DNA of 64,000 nucleotides from Mesopusillimonas faecipullorum (GCF_020539505.1 NZ_JACDXW010000001.1:310001-374000), one strand, 5' to 3'; shown: positions 8,813-19,190, counted from the stretch's first letter. Program-made: numbers and translations. Notes: generated by a model from the letters alone, not told the origin.

Positions 8813-9700
8813 TCAGTCGTAGCCCAGTTCACGCAAGGCGCTTTCGCGTTCGGACCAACCCTTGCGTACCTTGACGTATACGTCCAGATGCACAGGCCTG
8901 TCGAGCAGCTTGACCATATCTTGCCGCGCTTCGGTGGCAATGCGTTTCATGTGCCCGCCCCCCGCACCCAGCAAAATGGGCTTATGGCTGTCGCGCTCGA
9001 CCAAAACACAGGCCGCGATATTGACGCCGCGCTCGGTTTCTTCCCATTGCTCGATCACAACGGTACAAGCATAAGGCAGTTCATCACCCACCAAGCGGAA
9101 GATTTTTTCACGTAGCAGCTCGGCCGCAATGAAGCGCACAGGCCGATCTGTAAGCGCATCCTCTTCGAACATAGGTTCGCCTTCGGGCAAATGCCGGGCG
9201 ATTTCGGTACGCAAGGCATCGAGCTGGAAGCCTTTGGCGGCACTGATGGGTACCACAGCCGCATAAGCATGCTGAGCCATGATTTTTTCGACAAAGGCGA
9301 ACAGGCTGCTTTTGTCTTTGACCATGTCTACTTTATTGACCACCAGAATGGCAGGCCGGGTTTTGGGTAGCAAAGGTAGCAACTGCGCATCGGCTTCGCT
9401 CCATTTACCCGCCTCGATGACATGCAACACCACGTCTACGTCGGCCAAGGCCTGGGTCACGACGCGGTTCATCATACGATTCATGGCGCCGCCATGACGC
9501 GTCTGAAAACCGGGGGTGTCCACAAATACGAATTGATGGCTGTCGTTGGTGTAGACACCATGAATACGGTGCCGCGTGGTCTGCGCCTTGCGCGACACAA
9601 TCGACACCTTACCGCCGACCAACGCGTTCATCAGCGTGGACTTGCCCACATTGGGACGGCCTACGACGGCCACAAAACCACAATGAAAGGGTTGGTTCAT
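8813..9700 (-). CDS. era: GTPase Era
   Basis: 295 residues. Essential GTPase that binds 16S rRNA near its 3' end during 30S assembly. G1 is VGRPNVGKSTLMNALVG, G3 DTPGF and G4 NKVD, followed by a C-terminal KH domain (LDVYVKVRKGWSERE). I place the start at 9700, where AGGAG lies 9 bases upstream and the family N-terminus begins (MNQPFHCGFVAVVG). A longer reading frame to 9745 has no support. It sits 48 bases after rnc in the same transcript. Confidence 0.95.
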   Translation of the reverse strand: MNQPFHCGFVAVVGRPNVGKSTLMNALVGGKVSIVSRKAQTTRHRIHGVYTNDSHQFVFVDTPGFQTRHGGAMNRMMNRVVTQALADVDVVLHVIEAGKWSEADAQLLPLLPKTRPAILVVNKVDMVKDKSSLFAFVEKIMAQHAYAAVVPISAAKGFQLDALRTEIARHLPEGEPMFEEDALTDRPVRFIAAELLREKIFRLVGDELPYACTVVIEQWEETERGVNIAACVLVERDSHKPILLGAGGGHMKRIATEARQDMVKLLDRPVHLDVYVKVRKGWSERESALRELGYD

Positions 9701-9748
9701 GAGAATTCTCCTGGTTTGCCTGGCCACGCGGGGCACAGGCGGCACCGA

Positions 9749-10513
9749 TTACTTGTGCTCTTGGACCACTGCCACCGGCAGGGACAACTGAGCCGATTTA
9801 CGTGCACGGCTACGGTTTGCGCTACGCTTTTTGGCAGGCAAGGCCTGGCGTACGGCTTCTATAGCCTGAGTAGCCGCCAATTGCTCGGCTGCACGGCGGC
9901 TGCTGCCACCCGCAGAGACCTTGATATCAAGCGCCTCTATGAAGCACTCGACATCGAAGGTTTGATTGTGAGCCGCCCCATGTGTTGCCACCACGGTATA
10001 CAAGGGCAGGTCGAACTTATGCCCTTGCAACAGCTCTTGAAGCAAGGTTTTAGGATCTTTGCCTTGGGTCTTGGGGTCTATCTGCTGCAGCAGGGGCTCG
10101 TACAGATTGGCAATGACGGCCTGCACGGCATCAAAGCCCGCATCCAGAAAAACAGCTCCCAAGATGGCTTCCAGCGCGTCGGCCAAGATGGACGGACGGC
10201 GGAAACCACCGCTTTTGAGCTCGCCTTCGCCCAAACGCAGGTAAGAAGACAGATCCAGGCCTTGGGCAATGTCGGCCAGGGCAGATTGCTTGACCAAATT
10301 AGCGCGCAGGCGCGAAAGATCACCTTCGTCAACTTTGGTGAAGCGCTCGTAGAGCTTGGCCGCCACGATGAAATTAAGCACGGAGTCGCCCAGGAACTCC
10401 AGGCGTTCATTGTGCTTAGCCCCGTGACTACGATGCGTAACGGCTTGCTCAAGCAATGCCCGATCACGGAAGGTGTGGCCCAGGGCCTTTTCAAGCGCCG
10501 GTAGCTTGCTCAT
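9749..10513 (-). CDS. rnc: Ribonuclease III
   Basis: 254 residues. Cleaves double-stranded RNA in rRNA processing and mRNA decay. The signature ERLEFLGDS is near residue 37, the second catalytic acidic cluster is in [17 protein letters not shown] (near 115), and a double-stranded RNA-binding domain occupies about 155-225. A basic tail ([15 protein letters not shown]) extends past the usual end of the family, which is near 226 residues in E. coli. The start overlaps the lepB stop (TGATG). Confidence 0.95.
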   Translation of the reverse strand: MSKLPALEKALGHTFRDRALLEQAVTHRSHGAKHNERLEFLGDSVLNFIVAAKLYERFTKVDEGDLSRLRANLVKQSALADIAQGLDLSSYLRLGEGELKSGGFRRPSILADALEAILGAVFLDAGFDAVQAVIANLYEPLLQQIDPKTQGKDPKTLLQELLQGHKFDLPLYTVVATHGAAHNQTFDVECFIEALDIKVSAGGSSRRAAEQLAATQAIEAVRQALPAKKRSANRSRARKSAQLSLPVAVVQEHK

Positions 10514-11400
10514 CAGTTAAACCCACCGATGCGACTGGGCGAACCGAAGTTCATCCAGATGAAGAAAGCCCGACCCACGATGTTGCGATCAGGCACAAAC
10601 CCCCAATATCGGCTGTCCAGGCTGTTATCGCGGTTATCGCCCATCATGAAGTAATGCCCTTCGGGCACCTTGCATCGTATGCCGGCCGTGAAGTATTCAC
10701 ACTGATCACGGAAAGGATAGTTGGTGATGGGCATGTAATCCTGAGCGACCCGGCGGCTATACAGGATGTCGTTGGGCTTTTCGCCCAGCTCTTCGGTGTA
10801 TTGACTGACATAGACGGACTGATCGGGCTCGTAGTAGTCGCCGTCGCGCTGCTGAGGAACCTCTTGGCCGTTAATGAACAGCTTTTTACCTTGGTACAAG
10901 ACCTCGTCGCCCGGCAAACCCACTACACGCTTGATGTAGTCTACCTTGGGGTCGACGGGGTAACGGAACACGACCACATCACCCCGCTTGGGTTCACCTA
11001 GATCGATGATTTTTTTATCGACTACAGGTAGGCGAATACCATACTGGAACTTGTTGACCAGGATAAGATCGCCGCTTTGCAGGGTGGGCAGCATGGAACC
11101 CGAGGGGATGCGAAAAGGCTCAACCAAAAACGAGCGCACCAAGAACACCGCCAGGATGATGGGGAAAAAGCCTACGCAGAACTCTATCCAGCCGGGCACA
11201 CGGTGTGCTTGCTCGTAAGCTTCACGCCGCAAGCGCGCCGCTTCAACAGAGCCTATACCCGTAGGGTTGGCGTCGTACACCGCCATTTGCGCTTCGGCAC
11301 GACGACGCCGACGCGGGCGCAAAAAGCCCCACTCCAACAGGCTGATGGCGCCGGTTAGCACCAACAGGATGAATAATAGCAACGCGAAATCCCAGTTCAT
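10513..11400 (-). CDS. lepB: Signal peptidase I
   Basis: 295 residues. Inner-membrane serine protease that removes signal peptides. There are two N-terminal membrane segments (about 4-22 and 72-92) with a basic loop between them (LRPRRRRR). Catalytic Ser102 is in [10 protein letters not shown] and the general-base Lys157 in [12 protein letters not shown]. Late box [14 protein letters not shown] is present. It is coupled to rnc downstream and lies 33 bases after lepA. Confidence 0.95.
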   Translation of the reverse strand: MNWDFALLLFILLVLTGAISLLEWGFLRPRRRRRAEAQMAVYDANPTGIGSVEAARLRREAYEQAHRVPGWIEFCVGFFPIILAVFLVRSFLVEPFRIPSGSMLPTLQSGDLILVNKFQYGIRLPVVDKKIIDLGEPKRGDVVVFRYPVDPKVDYIKRVVGLPGDEVLYQGKKLFINGQEVPQQRDGDYYEPDQSVYVSQYTEELGEKPNDILYSRRVAQDYMPITNYPFRDQCEYFTAGIRCKVPEGHYFMMGDNRDNSLDSRYWGFVPDRNIVGRAFFIWMNFGSPSRIGGFN

Positions 11401-11433
11401 GACTCCCGACCTTGTCGTTACGCTGACCGTTTG

Positions 11434-13227
11434 TTATTTGTCCTCGACCTGCAAGATAGCCAGGAAGGCCTCTTGCGGAATCTCGACGTTACCGACTTGC
11501 TTCATGCGCTTCTTGCCGGCCTTTTGCTTTTCGAGTAGCTTTTTCTTGCGCGAAATATCGCCGCCATAGCACTTGGCCAAGACGTTCTTGCGCAATGCCT
11601 TAACCGTTTCGCGCGCAACGATTTCGGCGCCAATAGCGGCTTGAATGGCGATGTCGAACATCTGGCGTGGAATCAGGCCACGCATCTTGCTGACCACCTC
11701 GCGCCCACGGTAACGAGCGTTACTGCGGTGCACAATCATGGACAGTGCGTCGACTCGATCACCATTGATGAGGATGTCTACCTTGACCACGTCGGAAGGC
11801 TGATAAGCCTTGAACTCGTAGTCCATGGAGGCATAGCCACGCGAGACGGACTTAAGCTTGTCGAAGAAGTCGAGAACGATTTCGGCCAAGGGCATTTCGT
11901 AGACCAGATTGACCTGGCGGCCATGGTACACCATGTTCTGCTGCACGCCGCGCTTGGTGGTGCACAGAGACATGACAGCCCCCACGTACTCTTGGGGCAT
12001 CAGCAAACTGACGATGACGATGGGCTCGCGCACTTCGGTAATGGCACCGACTTCGGGCATGCGCGAGGGGCTTTCGATGAAGGAGACGCTACCGTCGCGT
12101 TTTTCGACTTCGTACACCACCGACGGTGCGGTGGTGATGATGTCCATGTCGAATTCGCGCTCTAAGCGCTCTTGCACGATTTCCATGTGCAAGAGGCCCA
12201 AAAAGCCGCATCGGAACCCAAAACCCAGCGCCTGTGAGACTTCGGGCTCGAACATCAGCGACGCGTCGTTCAGCTTGAGCTTTTCGAGCGCATCGCGCAG
12301 TTGATCGTATTCGCTGCTTTCGACCGGATAAAGACCGGCAAACACTTGCGGCTTAACCTCTTTGAAGCCTGGCAAGGCCTCGGGTGCAGGCTTGCCCGCC
12401 AAAGTAATGGTGTCGCCCACCTTGGCATGCTCAAGCTCTTTGATACCTGTGATGACAAAGCCCACCTCGCCGGCCGACAACTGTTGTCGGTTCTCGGACT
12501 TAGGCGTAAAGACCCCGATTTGCTCGCATAGGTGGGTGGTACCACTGGCCATGAGCATGATTTTTTCTTTGGGGCGCAGGACACCATTCATGATGCGCAC
12601 CAGCATGACCACACCCACGTAGTTATCAAACCACGAGTCGATGATCAGGGCTTGCAAGGGTGCATCTACTGTGCCCGTAGGGGGTGGTATACGCGCTACC
12701 ACGGCTTCGAGGATCTCGACCACCCCCATGCCTGTTTTGGCACTGGCGGGAATGGCGTTGCTGGCATCAATGCCGATAACGTCTTCGACCTCTTGGGCGG
12801 CAGCTTCTGGGTCGGCGGAAGGAAGGTCCATCTTGTTCAAGACGGGCACCACCTCGACCCCGAGTTCGATAGCGGTATAGCAGTTGGCCACCGTTTGGGC
12901 TTCTACGCCTTGAGAGGCGTCCACCACCAGCAGTGCGCCTTCGCAGGCAGAAAGCGAGCGACTGACTTCGTAAGAGAAGTCGACGTGACCCGGGGTGTCG
13001 ATGAGGTTGAGCTGATAGACCTGGCCGTCTTGGGCCTTGTACGATAGCGCAGCCGTTTGGGCTTTGATGGTAATACCCCGCTCGCGCTCGATATCCATAG
13101 AGTCAAGCACTTGTTGGGACATTTCGCGAGCTTCCAGACCACCACAGGTCTGGATAAGCCGATCCGCCAATGTGGATTTACCGTGGTCGATGTGGGCGAT
13201 GATGGAAAAATTGCGGATGTGATCCAT
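11434..13227 (-). CDS. lepA: Elongation factor 4 (LepA)
   Basis: 597 residues, the normal length. Ribosome-bound GTPase that acts on translation initiation and back-translocation. G1 motif is [15 protein letters not shown]3 DTPGHVDF and G4 NKMDLP. The diagnostic C-terminal domain is present ([19 protein letters not shown], then the basic end [18 protein letters not shown]). First gene of the lepA-lepB-rnc-era-recO block; a terminator upstream (13280-13307) implies its own promoter in 13228-13284. Confidence 0.96.
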   Translation of the reverse strand: MDHIRNFSIIAHIDHGKSTLADRLIQTCGGLEAREMSQQVLDSMDIERERGITIKAQTAALSYKAQDGQVYQLNLIDTPGHVDFSYEVSRSLSACEGALLVVDASQGVEAQTVANCYTAIELGVEVVPVLNKMDLPSADPEAAAQEVEDVIGIDASNAIPASAKTGMGVVEILEAVVARIPPPTGTVDAPLQALIIDSWFDNYVGVVMLVRIMNGVLRPKEKIMLMASGTTHLCEQIGVFTPKSENRQQLSAGEVGFVITGIKELEHAKVGDTITLAGKPAPEALPGFKEVKPQVFAGLYPVESSEYDQLRDALEKLKLNDASLMFEPEVSQALGFGFRCGFLGLLHMEIVQERLEREFDMDIITTAPSVVYEVEKRDGSVSFIESPSRMPEVGAITEVREPIVIVSLLMPQEYVGAVMSLCTTKRGVQQNMVYHGRQVNLVYEMPLAEIVLDFFDKLKSVSRGYASMDYEFKAYQPSDVVKVDILINGDRVDALSMIVHRSNARYRGREVVSKMRGLIPRQMFDIAIQAAIGAEIVARETVKALRKNVLAKCYGGDISRKKKLLEKQKAGKKRMKQVGNVEIPQEAFLAILQVEDK

Positions 13228-13279
13228 ATATGAGCGGAAAAGCCCCTGCTCGGGAGACGGCGCCCTGAGGGAGATACAT

Positions 13280-13307
13280 AAAAAGAGGAGCGCCGGCAGC
13301 GCTCCTC
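13280..13307 (-). terminator. Terminator of the sigma-E operon
   Basis: On the minus strand a perfect 9-bp stem (GAGGAGCGC with GCGCTCCTC, 5-base loop) is followed by five T. It lies 60 bases after the mucD stop and just before lepA, so it separates the stress operon from the lepA operon. Confidence 0.85.
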
Positions 13308-13366
13308 CGGGGCCAGCATAAAGCGGGCCTTATTGCCGTCTACGGCATTTTAGCCGTTTCCGGGGC

Positions 13367-14875
13367 TTATTTCGCCTTGGGCTGCACCAAGACCCAACGC
13401 GTCTGCCCATCGCTGAGCACCAGCAGCGCTGCTTTGCTGGAAGCGTCGAGCCCACTGACCACCTTGGCGAACTGCTTTGCATCGGTAATGTCAGTGTCGC
13501 CTACGGTAAGAATGATGTCGCCAGGCTGGAGCCCTGCGGCATTGGCAGGTGCCCGTACGTCGCGAACTTGAACACCGCCCTTGATGCCCAGTTCTTTACG
13601 GGCTTGCTCGGGCACATCGGCAACCGCCAAGCCCAATACGTCGGTTTTCTCGGGTTCGGCTACGGGGCCTTCACGCTGTGCGGTTTGCGTGGCTTCGCTG
13701 GGCATCTCGCCTACCGTCACTTTCAGCTTGACGGCCTTACCCTTGCGCCAGACTTCCAGTGTTGCCGCGGTATCTGGCTTGGTTTCGCCCACAATACGTG
13801 GCAGGTCGGCCCATTGCTTGATGTCGGTGCCGTTGAAACTGGTAATGACGTCACCTGGCATCACGCCTGCCGACGCTGCGGGCCCCCCTTTCTCGACATG
13901 GGAAACCATGGCGCCACGAGCTTTGCCCAAACCGATAGCCTTAGCCACTTCGTCGGAGACTTCACCGATTTGCACACCGATGCGACCGCGAGTCACTTTG
14001 CCGTGCTCTTTGAGCTGCTCTACCACACGCATGGCTTCGTCGATGGGAATAGCCAAAGAAATACCCATGAACCCGCCGCTGCGCGACACGATCTGGGAGT
14101 TCACGCCCACCACCTGGCCGGCCAGGTTAAGCAAAGGCCCACCCGAGTTACCAGGGTTGACGGCGACATCGGTTTGAATGAAGGGCAGGTAATCGCCCGT
14201 CTCGCGATTAATGGCACTGATAATGCCCGCAGTGACGGTAGAGTCCAAACCAAAAGGCGAACCGATTGCCAAGACCCATTGGCCCTTCTTGAGCTGATGA
14301 GAATCACCTATGGGTAAGGGGGTAAGGTCTTTCGCATCTACCTTGAGCAAGGCAATGTCGGTACGCGGGTCCGTACCCACGACTTCCGCATTGAATTCCG
14401 TGCCGTCCGTCATGGTGACGAAGATTTCGTTGGCGCCGTCAACCACGTGGTTGTTGGTAAGAATGTAGCCATCTGCCGAGATCGCAAAACCCGACCCTAC
14501 GCCACGCGGAACGGTGCGTTCTTGGGGCTGCTGAGGCGTTTCACCCCGACGCTGAGGCCCGGGGGCGCCTGGCGCGCCGGGAGGCGAGAATTCAGGCCCG
14601 AAAAACCAACGGAACATTTCGTAGGGATCAGAGCCGCCGCCAGGCCCAAAGCCCGAGGGACGAACCGCGACGGTTTCGGTGGTTCTGATGTTAACGACGG
14701 AACCTTCCGTACGCGCAACGATCTCGGTAAAATCGGGCAGCGCTGCCGAAGGTTGGGCGGTAGCGACCTGTGCTTGAGCCGCAGGCAGAACGCCACCGGC
14801 AAAGGCCAACGACATGGAAGCAATCGCCAACCATTGCCGCATTTTTCTACCACTTTCTTGTTGTGTAGCCAGCAT
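13367..14875 (-). CDS. mucD: Periplasmic serine protease, DegP/MucD type
   Basis: 502 residues. HtrA-family protease and chaperone for misfolded envelope proteins. Signal peptide ends near residue 35 (LPAAQAQ). The catalytic triad is His143 (TNNHVVDG), Asp173 (RTDIALLKV) and Ser244 (NPGNSGGPLLN), followed by two PDZ domains (about 295-385 and 405-495). A proline/glycine-rich linker lies at 95-120. Start 14875 has CAGGAGT upstream; Met12 is a possible but weakly supported start. Last gene of rpoE-rseA-rseB-mucD, as in other proteobacteria where sigma-E drives it. Confidence 0.93.
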   Translation of the reverse strand: MLATQQESGRKMRQWLAIASMSLAFAGGVLPAAQAQVATAQPSAALPDFTEIVARTEGSVVNIRTTETVAVRPSGFGPGGGSDPYEMFRWFFGPEFSPPGAPGAPGPQRRGETPQQPQERTVPRGVGSGFAISADGYILTNNHVVDGANEIFVTMTDGTEFNAEVVGTDPRTDIALLKVDAKDLTPLPIGDSHQLKKGQWVLAIGSPFGLDSTVTAGIISAINRETGDYLPFIQTDVAVNPGNSGGPLLNLAGQVVGVNSQIVSRSGGFMGISLAIPIDEAMRVVEQLKEHGKVTRGRIGVQIGEVSDEVAKAIGLGKARGAMVSHVEKGGPAASAGVMPGDVITSFNGTDIKQWADLPRIVGETKPDTAATLEVWRKGKAVKLKVTVGEMPSEATQTAQREGPVAEPEKTDVLGLAVADVPEQARKELGIKGGVQVRDVRAPANAAGLQPGDIILTVGDTDITDAKQFAKVVSGLDASSKAALLVLSDGQTRWVLVQPKAK

Positions 14876-14904
14876 GTTTTTTTACTCCTGGAAGTAAGGA
14901 ATTT

Positions 14905-15939
14905 CTATTTACTTGCGCCGACAGGGGGCACATATTCTATTTGCCCCGCCAAAGTTTCGAGCGTTCCAAGCGGTACTTCGCCCACCAGCGTGAGCCAATA
15001 ATCTGCCACACGCAGACCGCGAATGCTCATGGCACCGGCACTGCGAGATTGGACAGGCTGTCCGCCAGAACGTTCAGAAACAGGCTCAATAAAAATTGAA
15101 ATAGCTGCCAGACCATCGGTGAGAACCAAGTGGGTGACCGGCTGCCCCGCCCTTGTAGGACGAGCCATCTGCGCTACGTACCGGAAACCCGAGGGCGGTG
15201 TGATGCGCCAACCTAAAGCGTCAGCCTGAACAGGTTCGCCGGCGGTTTGTACGACTTTCCAGGTAGAGATGTCCCAGGCCGGTTTAAGCTGCTCGGCCTG
15301 GACGGCTCCGTCAAATTGAATCGAGGTGAAAGCCACCTGATCAATAACCTTACCGAATTCGTCCAAGGTTTGCGCCTTGAGCAAGAGGTCCGTTTTTTCG
15401 TCTATGCAAAGACGCTGACCATAACGCAAAGTATCTTTAGGCCGAATATCGATAAGCATGCAACTGCGACCCGCCACACGCTGGTCGCTGGGGCCTATCG
15501 ATAACTCGTAGCGATCTTGCAGAACTTCTTCCTGATCCAGCATAAGGCTGGGAAACCGCTGTATGCGTTGCTCTTCGACAAGCACCAGGTTTTTCTCGGG
15601 CACCAGACATTGCACGACATCGTTATGCCTGATGAACTCACGCGCCGCGCCGTCCAGCACTTCGACTCTTTCGCGCTCGCCGGTTCCATCTACGATATGG
15701 GTGATGCGTGAAGACTGTAGCGTAGCCCCCTGCTGCCAGGTAAATACGCCCGCGTAGTCAACTTGGCGCGCGGCCTGCTGAACCTTCTGAAGCCTTTGCC
15801 AACCGTCATCTTCAGTTACCTGGGCCTGCGCCAGCACGGGCAAAGCCAAGGCAAACACCAACATCCATTTACCGGTGCCACCCCAAACAGGCGCGACTTT
15901 ACGAACGGAAGACAAGCCAACCCCAAGCATGCGACTCAT
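14905..15939 (-). CDS. rseB: Sigma-E regulatory protein RseB/MucB
   Basis: 344 residues. Periplasmic protein that binds the anti-sigma factor RseA and shields it from proteolysis. The signal peptide (TGKWMLVFALALPVLAQAQ) is followed by a lipoprotein-carrier-like domain (WQRLQKVQQAARQVDYAGVFTW) and the small C-terminal domain. The reading frame is open for another 58 codons upstream, but that would overlap rseA. The ATG at 15939 has GAGGTG 7 bases upstream and lies 10 bases after the rseA stop, so I use it. Confidence 0.92.
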   Translation of the reverse strand: MSRMLGVGLSSVRKVAPVWGGTGKWMLVFALALPVLAQAQVTEDDGWQRLQKVQQAARQVDYAGVFTWQQGATLQSSRITHIVDGTGERERVEVLDGAAREFIRHNDVVQCLVPEKNLVLVEEQRIQRFPSLMLDQEEVLQDRYELSIGPSDQRVAGRSCMLIDIRPKDTLRYGQRLCIDEKTDLLLKAQTLDEFGKVIDQVAFTSIQFDGAVQAEQLKPAWDISTWKVVQTAGEPVQADALGWRITPPSGFRYVAQMARPTRAGQPVTHLVLTDGLAAISIFIEPVSERSGGQPVQSRSAGAMSIRGLRVADYWLTLVGEVPLGTLETLAGQIEYVPPVGASK

Positions 15940-15949
15940 GCGCCGCACC

Positions 15950-16441
15950 TCAATGGGAGACCCCGACATCCAGCGACACCTGACGTATGGGGCTGCCGCC
16001 GGCGAACTGCCGATGCGCATCAACATAGGTGTAAAAGCCGGAATCGTCGGACGAAGCCATGACGGGTTCGGAGACACCCGGCGACACTTCGCCGGACAGA
16101 TAAGGCATGGCAACCCACACCACCGTGGCCACAGCCGCAGCCACTGCCGCCCCAGACCAGCCTAAGCGCGAGCGCGTAAACACCTTATGCTGGGCGACCA
16201 CCACGGGCGGCTCGGCATCGATGGCGCGGGAAAGGCGGGCATAGAAAAGGTCGGTGGGCCGGAAAGCAAGCTCTTCGCTGCGCAGGGCATCACCGATCAT
16301 ATGATAGGTGTCCCAGACCTGCCGCCCGTAAGGGGTGTCGAGGTCTTCCGTACGCATTTCTTCTTGCCCATCCATCCAGGCAGACAAGGTGCTTTCCCAG
16401 ACTTCGTCAGATATGTTTGGTTTAACAGCCTCTTGTGTCAT
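15950..16441 (-). CDS. rseA: Sigma-E anti-sigma factor RseA/MucA
   Basis: 163 residues. The N-terminal cytoplasmic domain (DEVWESTLSAWMDGQ, then YGRQVWDTYHMIGDALRS) binds RpoE. A single membrane helix lies near 83-105 (WSGAAVAAAVATVVWVAM), and a short periplasmic tail of about 55 residues would contact RseB and the DegS-type protease. It sits 10 bases after rpoE, so sigma and anti-sigma factor are made together. Confidence 0.92.
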   Translation of the reverse strand: MTQEAVKPNISDEVWESTLSAWMDGQEEMRTEDLDTPYGRQVWDTYHMIGDALRSEELAFRPTDLFYARLSRAIDAEPPVVVAQHKVFTRSRLGWSGAAVAAAVATVVWVAMPYLSGEVSPGVSEPVMASSDDSGFYTYVDAHRQFAGGSPIRQVSLDVGVSH

Positions 16442-16451
16442 TCAACACTCC

Positions 16452-17051
16452 TTACCATCGGCGATCGGCATTGCTATCCAGCACTGGGCGTAACTGCGTG
16501 GCAATCGCCTCGCGAGCGCGGAATATGCGTGAACGCACCGTACCGATGGGACAATCCATGGTCTGGGCAATATCTTCATAACTCATGCCTTCGATTTCAC
16601 GAAGCACGATGGCGGTACGCAACTCTTCGGGCAACGCCTGAATGGCGGCATTGACCGTTTCAACGATCTGGCGACTGGCCAGTTGCGACTCCGGCGTGCT
16701 GATATCACTTAGGTTGTCAATCTGGCTAAAAGTTTCACCATCTTCTGTTTCGACAGTGTCGGATACACTTGGGCGCCTGGCTTGCGCCGCTTGCCAGTTG
16801 CGAGCAGTGTTAACCGCTATGCGATATAACCAAGTGTAAAAGGCGCTTTCGCCCCTGAATTGAGGCAGGGCTCGGTAAGCCTTGATAAAGGCTTCTTGTG
16901 CCACATCTTCGATTTCGCCAGGGTCGCGTATCATGCGCGACAGCAGCCTCATGATCTTGCGTTGGTACTTGATGACCAATAGATCGAAGGCTCGTTTGTC
17001 ACCTTTTTGGACACGGGCGACAAGTTCGGCGTCGACATCGCGTTCCGTCAT
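16452..17051 (-). CDS. rpoE: RNA polymerase sigma factor RpoE (AlgU/SigE)
   Basis: 199 residues. ECF sigma factor for envelope stress. Region 2 (LVIKYQRKIMRLLSRMIRD, EDVAQEAFIKAYRALPQF) and region 4 (ALPEELRTAIVLREIEGMSYEDIAQTM, GTVRSRIFRAREAI) are complete. Start ATG at 17051 overlaps the stop of the YgfX-like gene (ATGA), tying its translation to a gene behind fabF. A sigma-E-type promoter would be expected upstream, but I did not identify one. Confidence 0.96.
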   Translation of the reverse strand: MTERDVDAELVARVQKGDKRAFDLLVIKYQRKIMRLLSRMIRDPGEIEDVAQEAFIKAYRALPQFRGESAFYTWLYRIAVNTARNWQAAQARRPSVSDTVETEDGETFSQIDNLSDISTPESQLASRQIVETVNAAIQALPEELRTAIVLREIEGMSYEDIAQTMDCPIGTVRSRIFRAREAIATQLRPVLDSNADRRW

Positions 17052-17497
17052 GGCGCCCCTTTGATGATGGAAGCCTGCGCAGCCAAGCGCGCGGTAAGGT
17101 CATGCAGCTGACGCCACGCCTGAGGGCTTGCGCTGGCCCGCCATAATGTAGCGTCGTAGCGCATAAGCTTGCCTTCAGGCGATACGCCTTGTAAGCGTAA
17201 CACCTTCCAAGCTGGCCCATTCCATAAATGCAGGGCGTGGCCATTGGCCAGCTTAAGATTACCGCCGGCGTCGAACAGACACCATTGTGAGCCCCCTACT
17301 TGCAGCACGTCCGAGGGGTTAAACAAACCATTGCGTGCGTGGTGGCGTGTACACCACAACAAAGCCACTAGAGCAAGGGCCAGCAAGGGCAGCACCCAAG
17401 CCAAGCCTGCCAAAATAACAAAGAGGGAGACCGTAACGAGTGCCTGCACATGCAAAGGCCTGCGCAGGCTCCAAAGGGTTCCGACTGCCTGCGGCAA
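17048..17497 (-). CDS. YgfX-like small membrane protein
   Basis: About 149 residues from a proposed TTG at 17497, with AAGGTAAG 8 bases upstream and lying 10 bases after the fabF stop. The open frame reaches 17614, but that part overlaps fabF. Two membrane helices occupy about 18-50 (VTVSLFVILAGLAWVLPLL, ALALVALLW). A soluble domain follows with the YgfX/DUF1434-like pattern of Trp/Leu strands (WCLFDAGGNLKLANG, WKVLRLQGV, WRQLHDLTARL). YgfX genes also sit near rpoE in gammaproteobacteria, but the E. coli partner sdhE is not here. The family call is moderate. The stop overlaps the rpoE start. Confidence 0.65.
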   Translation of the reverse strand: MPQAVGTLWSLRRPLHVQALVTVSLFVILAGLAWVLPLLALALVALLWCTRHHARNGLFNPSDVLQVGGSQWCLFDAGGNLKLANGHALHLWNGPAWKVLRLQGVSPEGKLMRYDATLWRASASPQAWRQLHDLTARLAAQASIIKGAP

Positions 17498-17507
17498 CGG
17501 GCTTACC

Positions 17508-18737
17508 TTAGAGCCGGCGGACCAGCATGGACCCGTTGGTCCCGCCGAACCCAAAGGAATTCGACAGCGCCACGTCGATCTTGAGATCACGGGCTTCGTT
17601 GGCGCAGTAGTCAAGATCGCACTCGGGATCCTGGTTGAAGATGTTGATAGTGGGAGGCGAAACCTGATGATGCACCGCCAATGTGGTGAACACGGCTTCG
17701 ATACCCCCTGCCGCGCCCAGCAAATGCCCGGTCATGGACTTGGTGGAGTTGACCACCAATTTGCTGGCGTGATCGCCGAATGCCAACTTCAAGGCCTCGG
17801 TTTCGTTTTTGTCGCCCAAAGGCGTAGACGTACCGTGAGCATTGACATAATTGACTTCGCTGGGGTTGATACCGCCGTCGCGCAAAGCCATTTCAATACC
17901 GCGGCGGGGACCATCGCGGTCGGGCGAGGTAATGTGGTGGGCATCGGAGCTCATGCCATAGCCGCAGAACTCGCCGTAAATGCGCGCGCCGCGTTTACGA
18001 GCATGCTCGTATTCTTCGAGCACCAAGACACCAGCCCCCTCGCCCAGCACAAAGCCGTCACGATCGATGTCCCAAGGGCGCGAAGCTGTTGTGGGATCAT
18101 CATTGCGTGTAGACAAGGCCCGCATGGCGGCAAAGCCGCCAATACCCAGCGGGGAAACCGTAGACTCGGCACCGCCGGCCAGCATGACGTCGGCATCGCC
18201 GTATGAAATAAGACGCGCGGCATCACCGATGGAGTGCAAGCCCGTGGTACACGCAGACACCACTGCATAGCTGGGGCCTTTAAGGCCCAGGCGTATGGAC
18301 AATTGCCCTGAGATCAGGTTGATGAGCGAAGCCGGTACGAAGAAAGGCGAAATACGCCGCGGACCGCGCTCGGAAAATTCGATCTGAGTTTCTTCGATGC
18401 GAGGTAGCCCACCAATACCAGAGCCTACAATCACACCCATGCGCTCAGCGTCGCATTGTTGGACATCCAGGCCGGCATCTTGCCAAGCCTGTATACCCGC
18501 CGCAATACCATAATGGATAAAGGTATCCATTTGCTTGACTTCTTTTGCGGGCAAATACTGCAAAACGTCGAAGTCTTTGACTTCGGCGGCAATCTGCGCA
18601 GTCAAAACTGAGGCGTCGAAACGCGTAATCGTACCGACACCGGAACGACCATTGACAATGTTGTCCCAAGCGGTTTGTATGTTATTGCCTACGGGCGAAA
18701 TAATGCCCAGACCGGTTATGACGACACGTCGCTTCAC
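17508..18737 (-). CDS. fabF: 3-oxoacyl-ACP synthase II
   Basis: 409 residues. Condenses acyl-ACP with malonyl-ACP in fatty-acid elongation. The active site is Cys in VSACTTGLHS, His in NAHGTSTPLGD and His in SMTGHLLGAAGG. I use the GTG start at 18737: GGGAG lies 8 bases upstream and the product begins MKRRVVITGLG as in the family. The ATG at 18791 adds 18 unconserved residues. Separated from acpP by 216 bases containing two small hairpins. Confidence 0.95.
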   Translation of the reverse strand: MKRRVVITGLGIISPVGNNIQTAWDNIVNGRSGVGTITRFDASVLTAQIAAEVKDFDVLQYLPAKEVKQMDTFIHYGIAAGIQAWQDAGLDVQQCDAERMGVIVGSGIGGLPRIEETQIEFSERGPRRISPFFVPASLINLISGQLSIRLGLKGPSYAVVSACTTGLHSIGDAARLISYGDADVMLAGGAESTVSPLGIGGFAAMRALSTRNDDPTTASRPWDIDRDGFVLGEGAGVLVLEEYEHARKRGARIYGEFCGYGMSSDAHHITSPDRDGPRRGIEMALRDGGINPSEVNYVNAHGTSTPLGDKNETEALKLAFGDHASKLVVNSTKSMTGHLLGAAGGIEAVFTTLAVHHQVSPPTINIFNQDPECDLDYCANEARDLKIDVALSNSFGFGGTNGSMLVRRL

Positions 18738-18953
18738 AGATTGACTCCCGAAATGTAAAAAAGGCGGCTCGATAAGCAAAGAACCCAGCATGGCCCGGAC
18801 GCCTTGCCCAGGCAGGAGACTGACATGTCATCGTGCTTTATAACAGGCTGAAAGCCTGCCGACGATAGCGACTCAGACTCGGAGCCTTGCTTTGGAAACC
18901 GCCATGGCTAAGCCGGCTGGACTTGCCAGCCTATGGCCGCAGCCTTGTACCAA

Positions 18954-19190
18954 TTACTTATTGTGCGAGTTGATGTAGTCCATCGCCTGTTGGACCGTAG
19001 TGATCTTCTCGGCTTCTTCATCGGGGATTTCGGTTTCGAATTCGTCTTCAAGTGCCATCACGAGTTCGACCATGTCGAGTGAATCGGCACCGAGGTCGTC
19101 AAGAAAAGAAGATTCGTTCTTGATCTCGGCTTCGTTAACGCCAAGTTGTTCAGCGACGATCTTCTTGACGCGCTGTTCGATGCTTTCCAT
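18954..19190 (-). CDS. acpP: Acyl carrier protein
   Basis: 78 residues, strongly acidic. Carries fatty-acyl chains on a phosphopantetheine attached to Ser37 of [10 protein letters not shown]. Start at 19190 ([10 protein letters not shown]) has GGAG 8 bases upstream; the frame is open four codons further. It has its own likely promoter in the 253-base gap behind fabG. Confidence 0.97.
   Translation of the reverse strand: MESIEQRVKKIVAEQLGVNEAEIKNESSFLDDLGADSLDMVELVMALEDEFETEIPDEEAEKITTVQQAMDYINSHNK

Noticed and set aside
9422-10504. 360-codon plus-strand open frame opposite rnc and era
   Set aside because: Antisense shadow; era and rnc have complete motif sets, and the product shows no domain.
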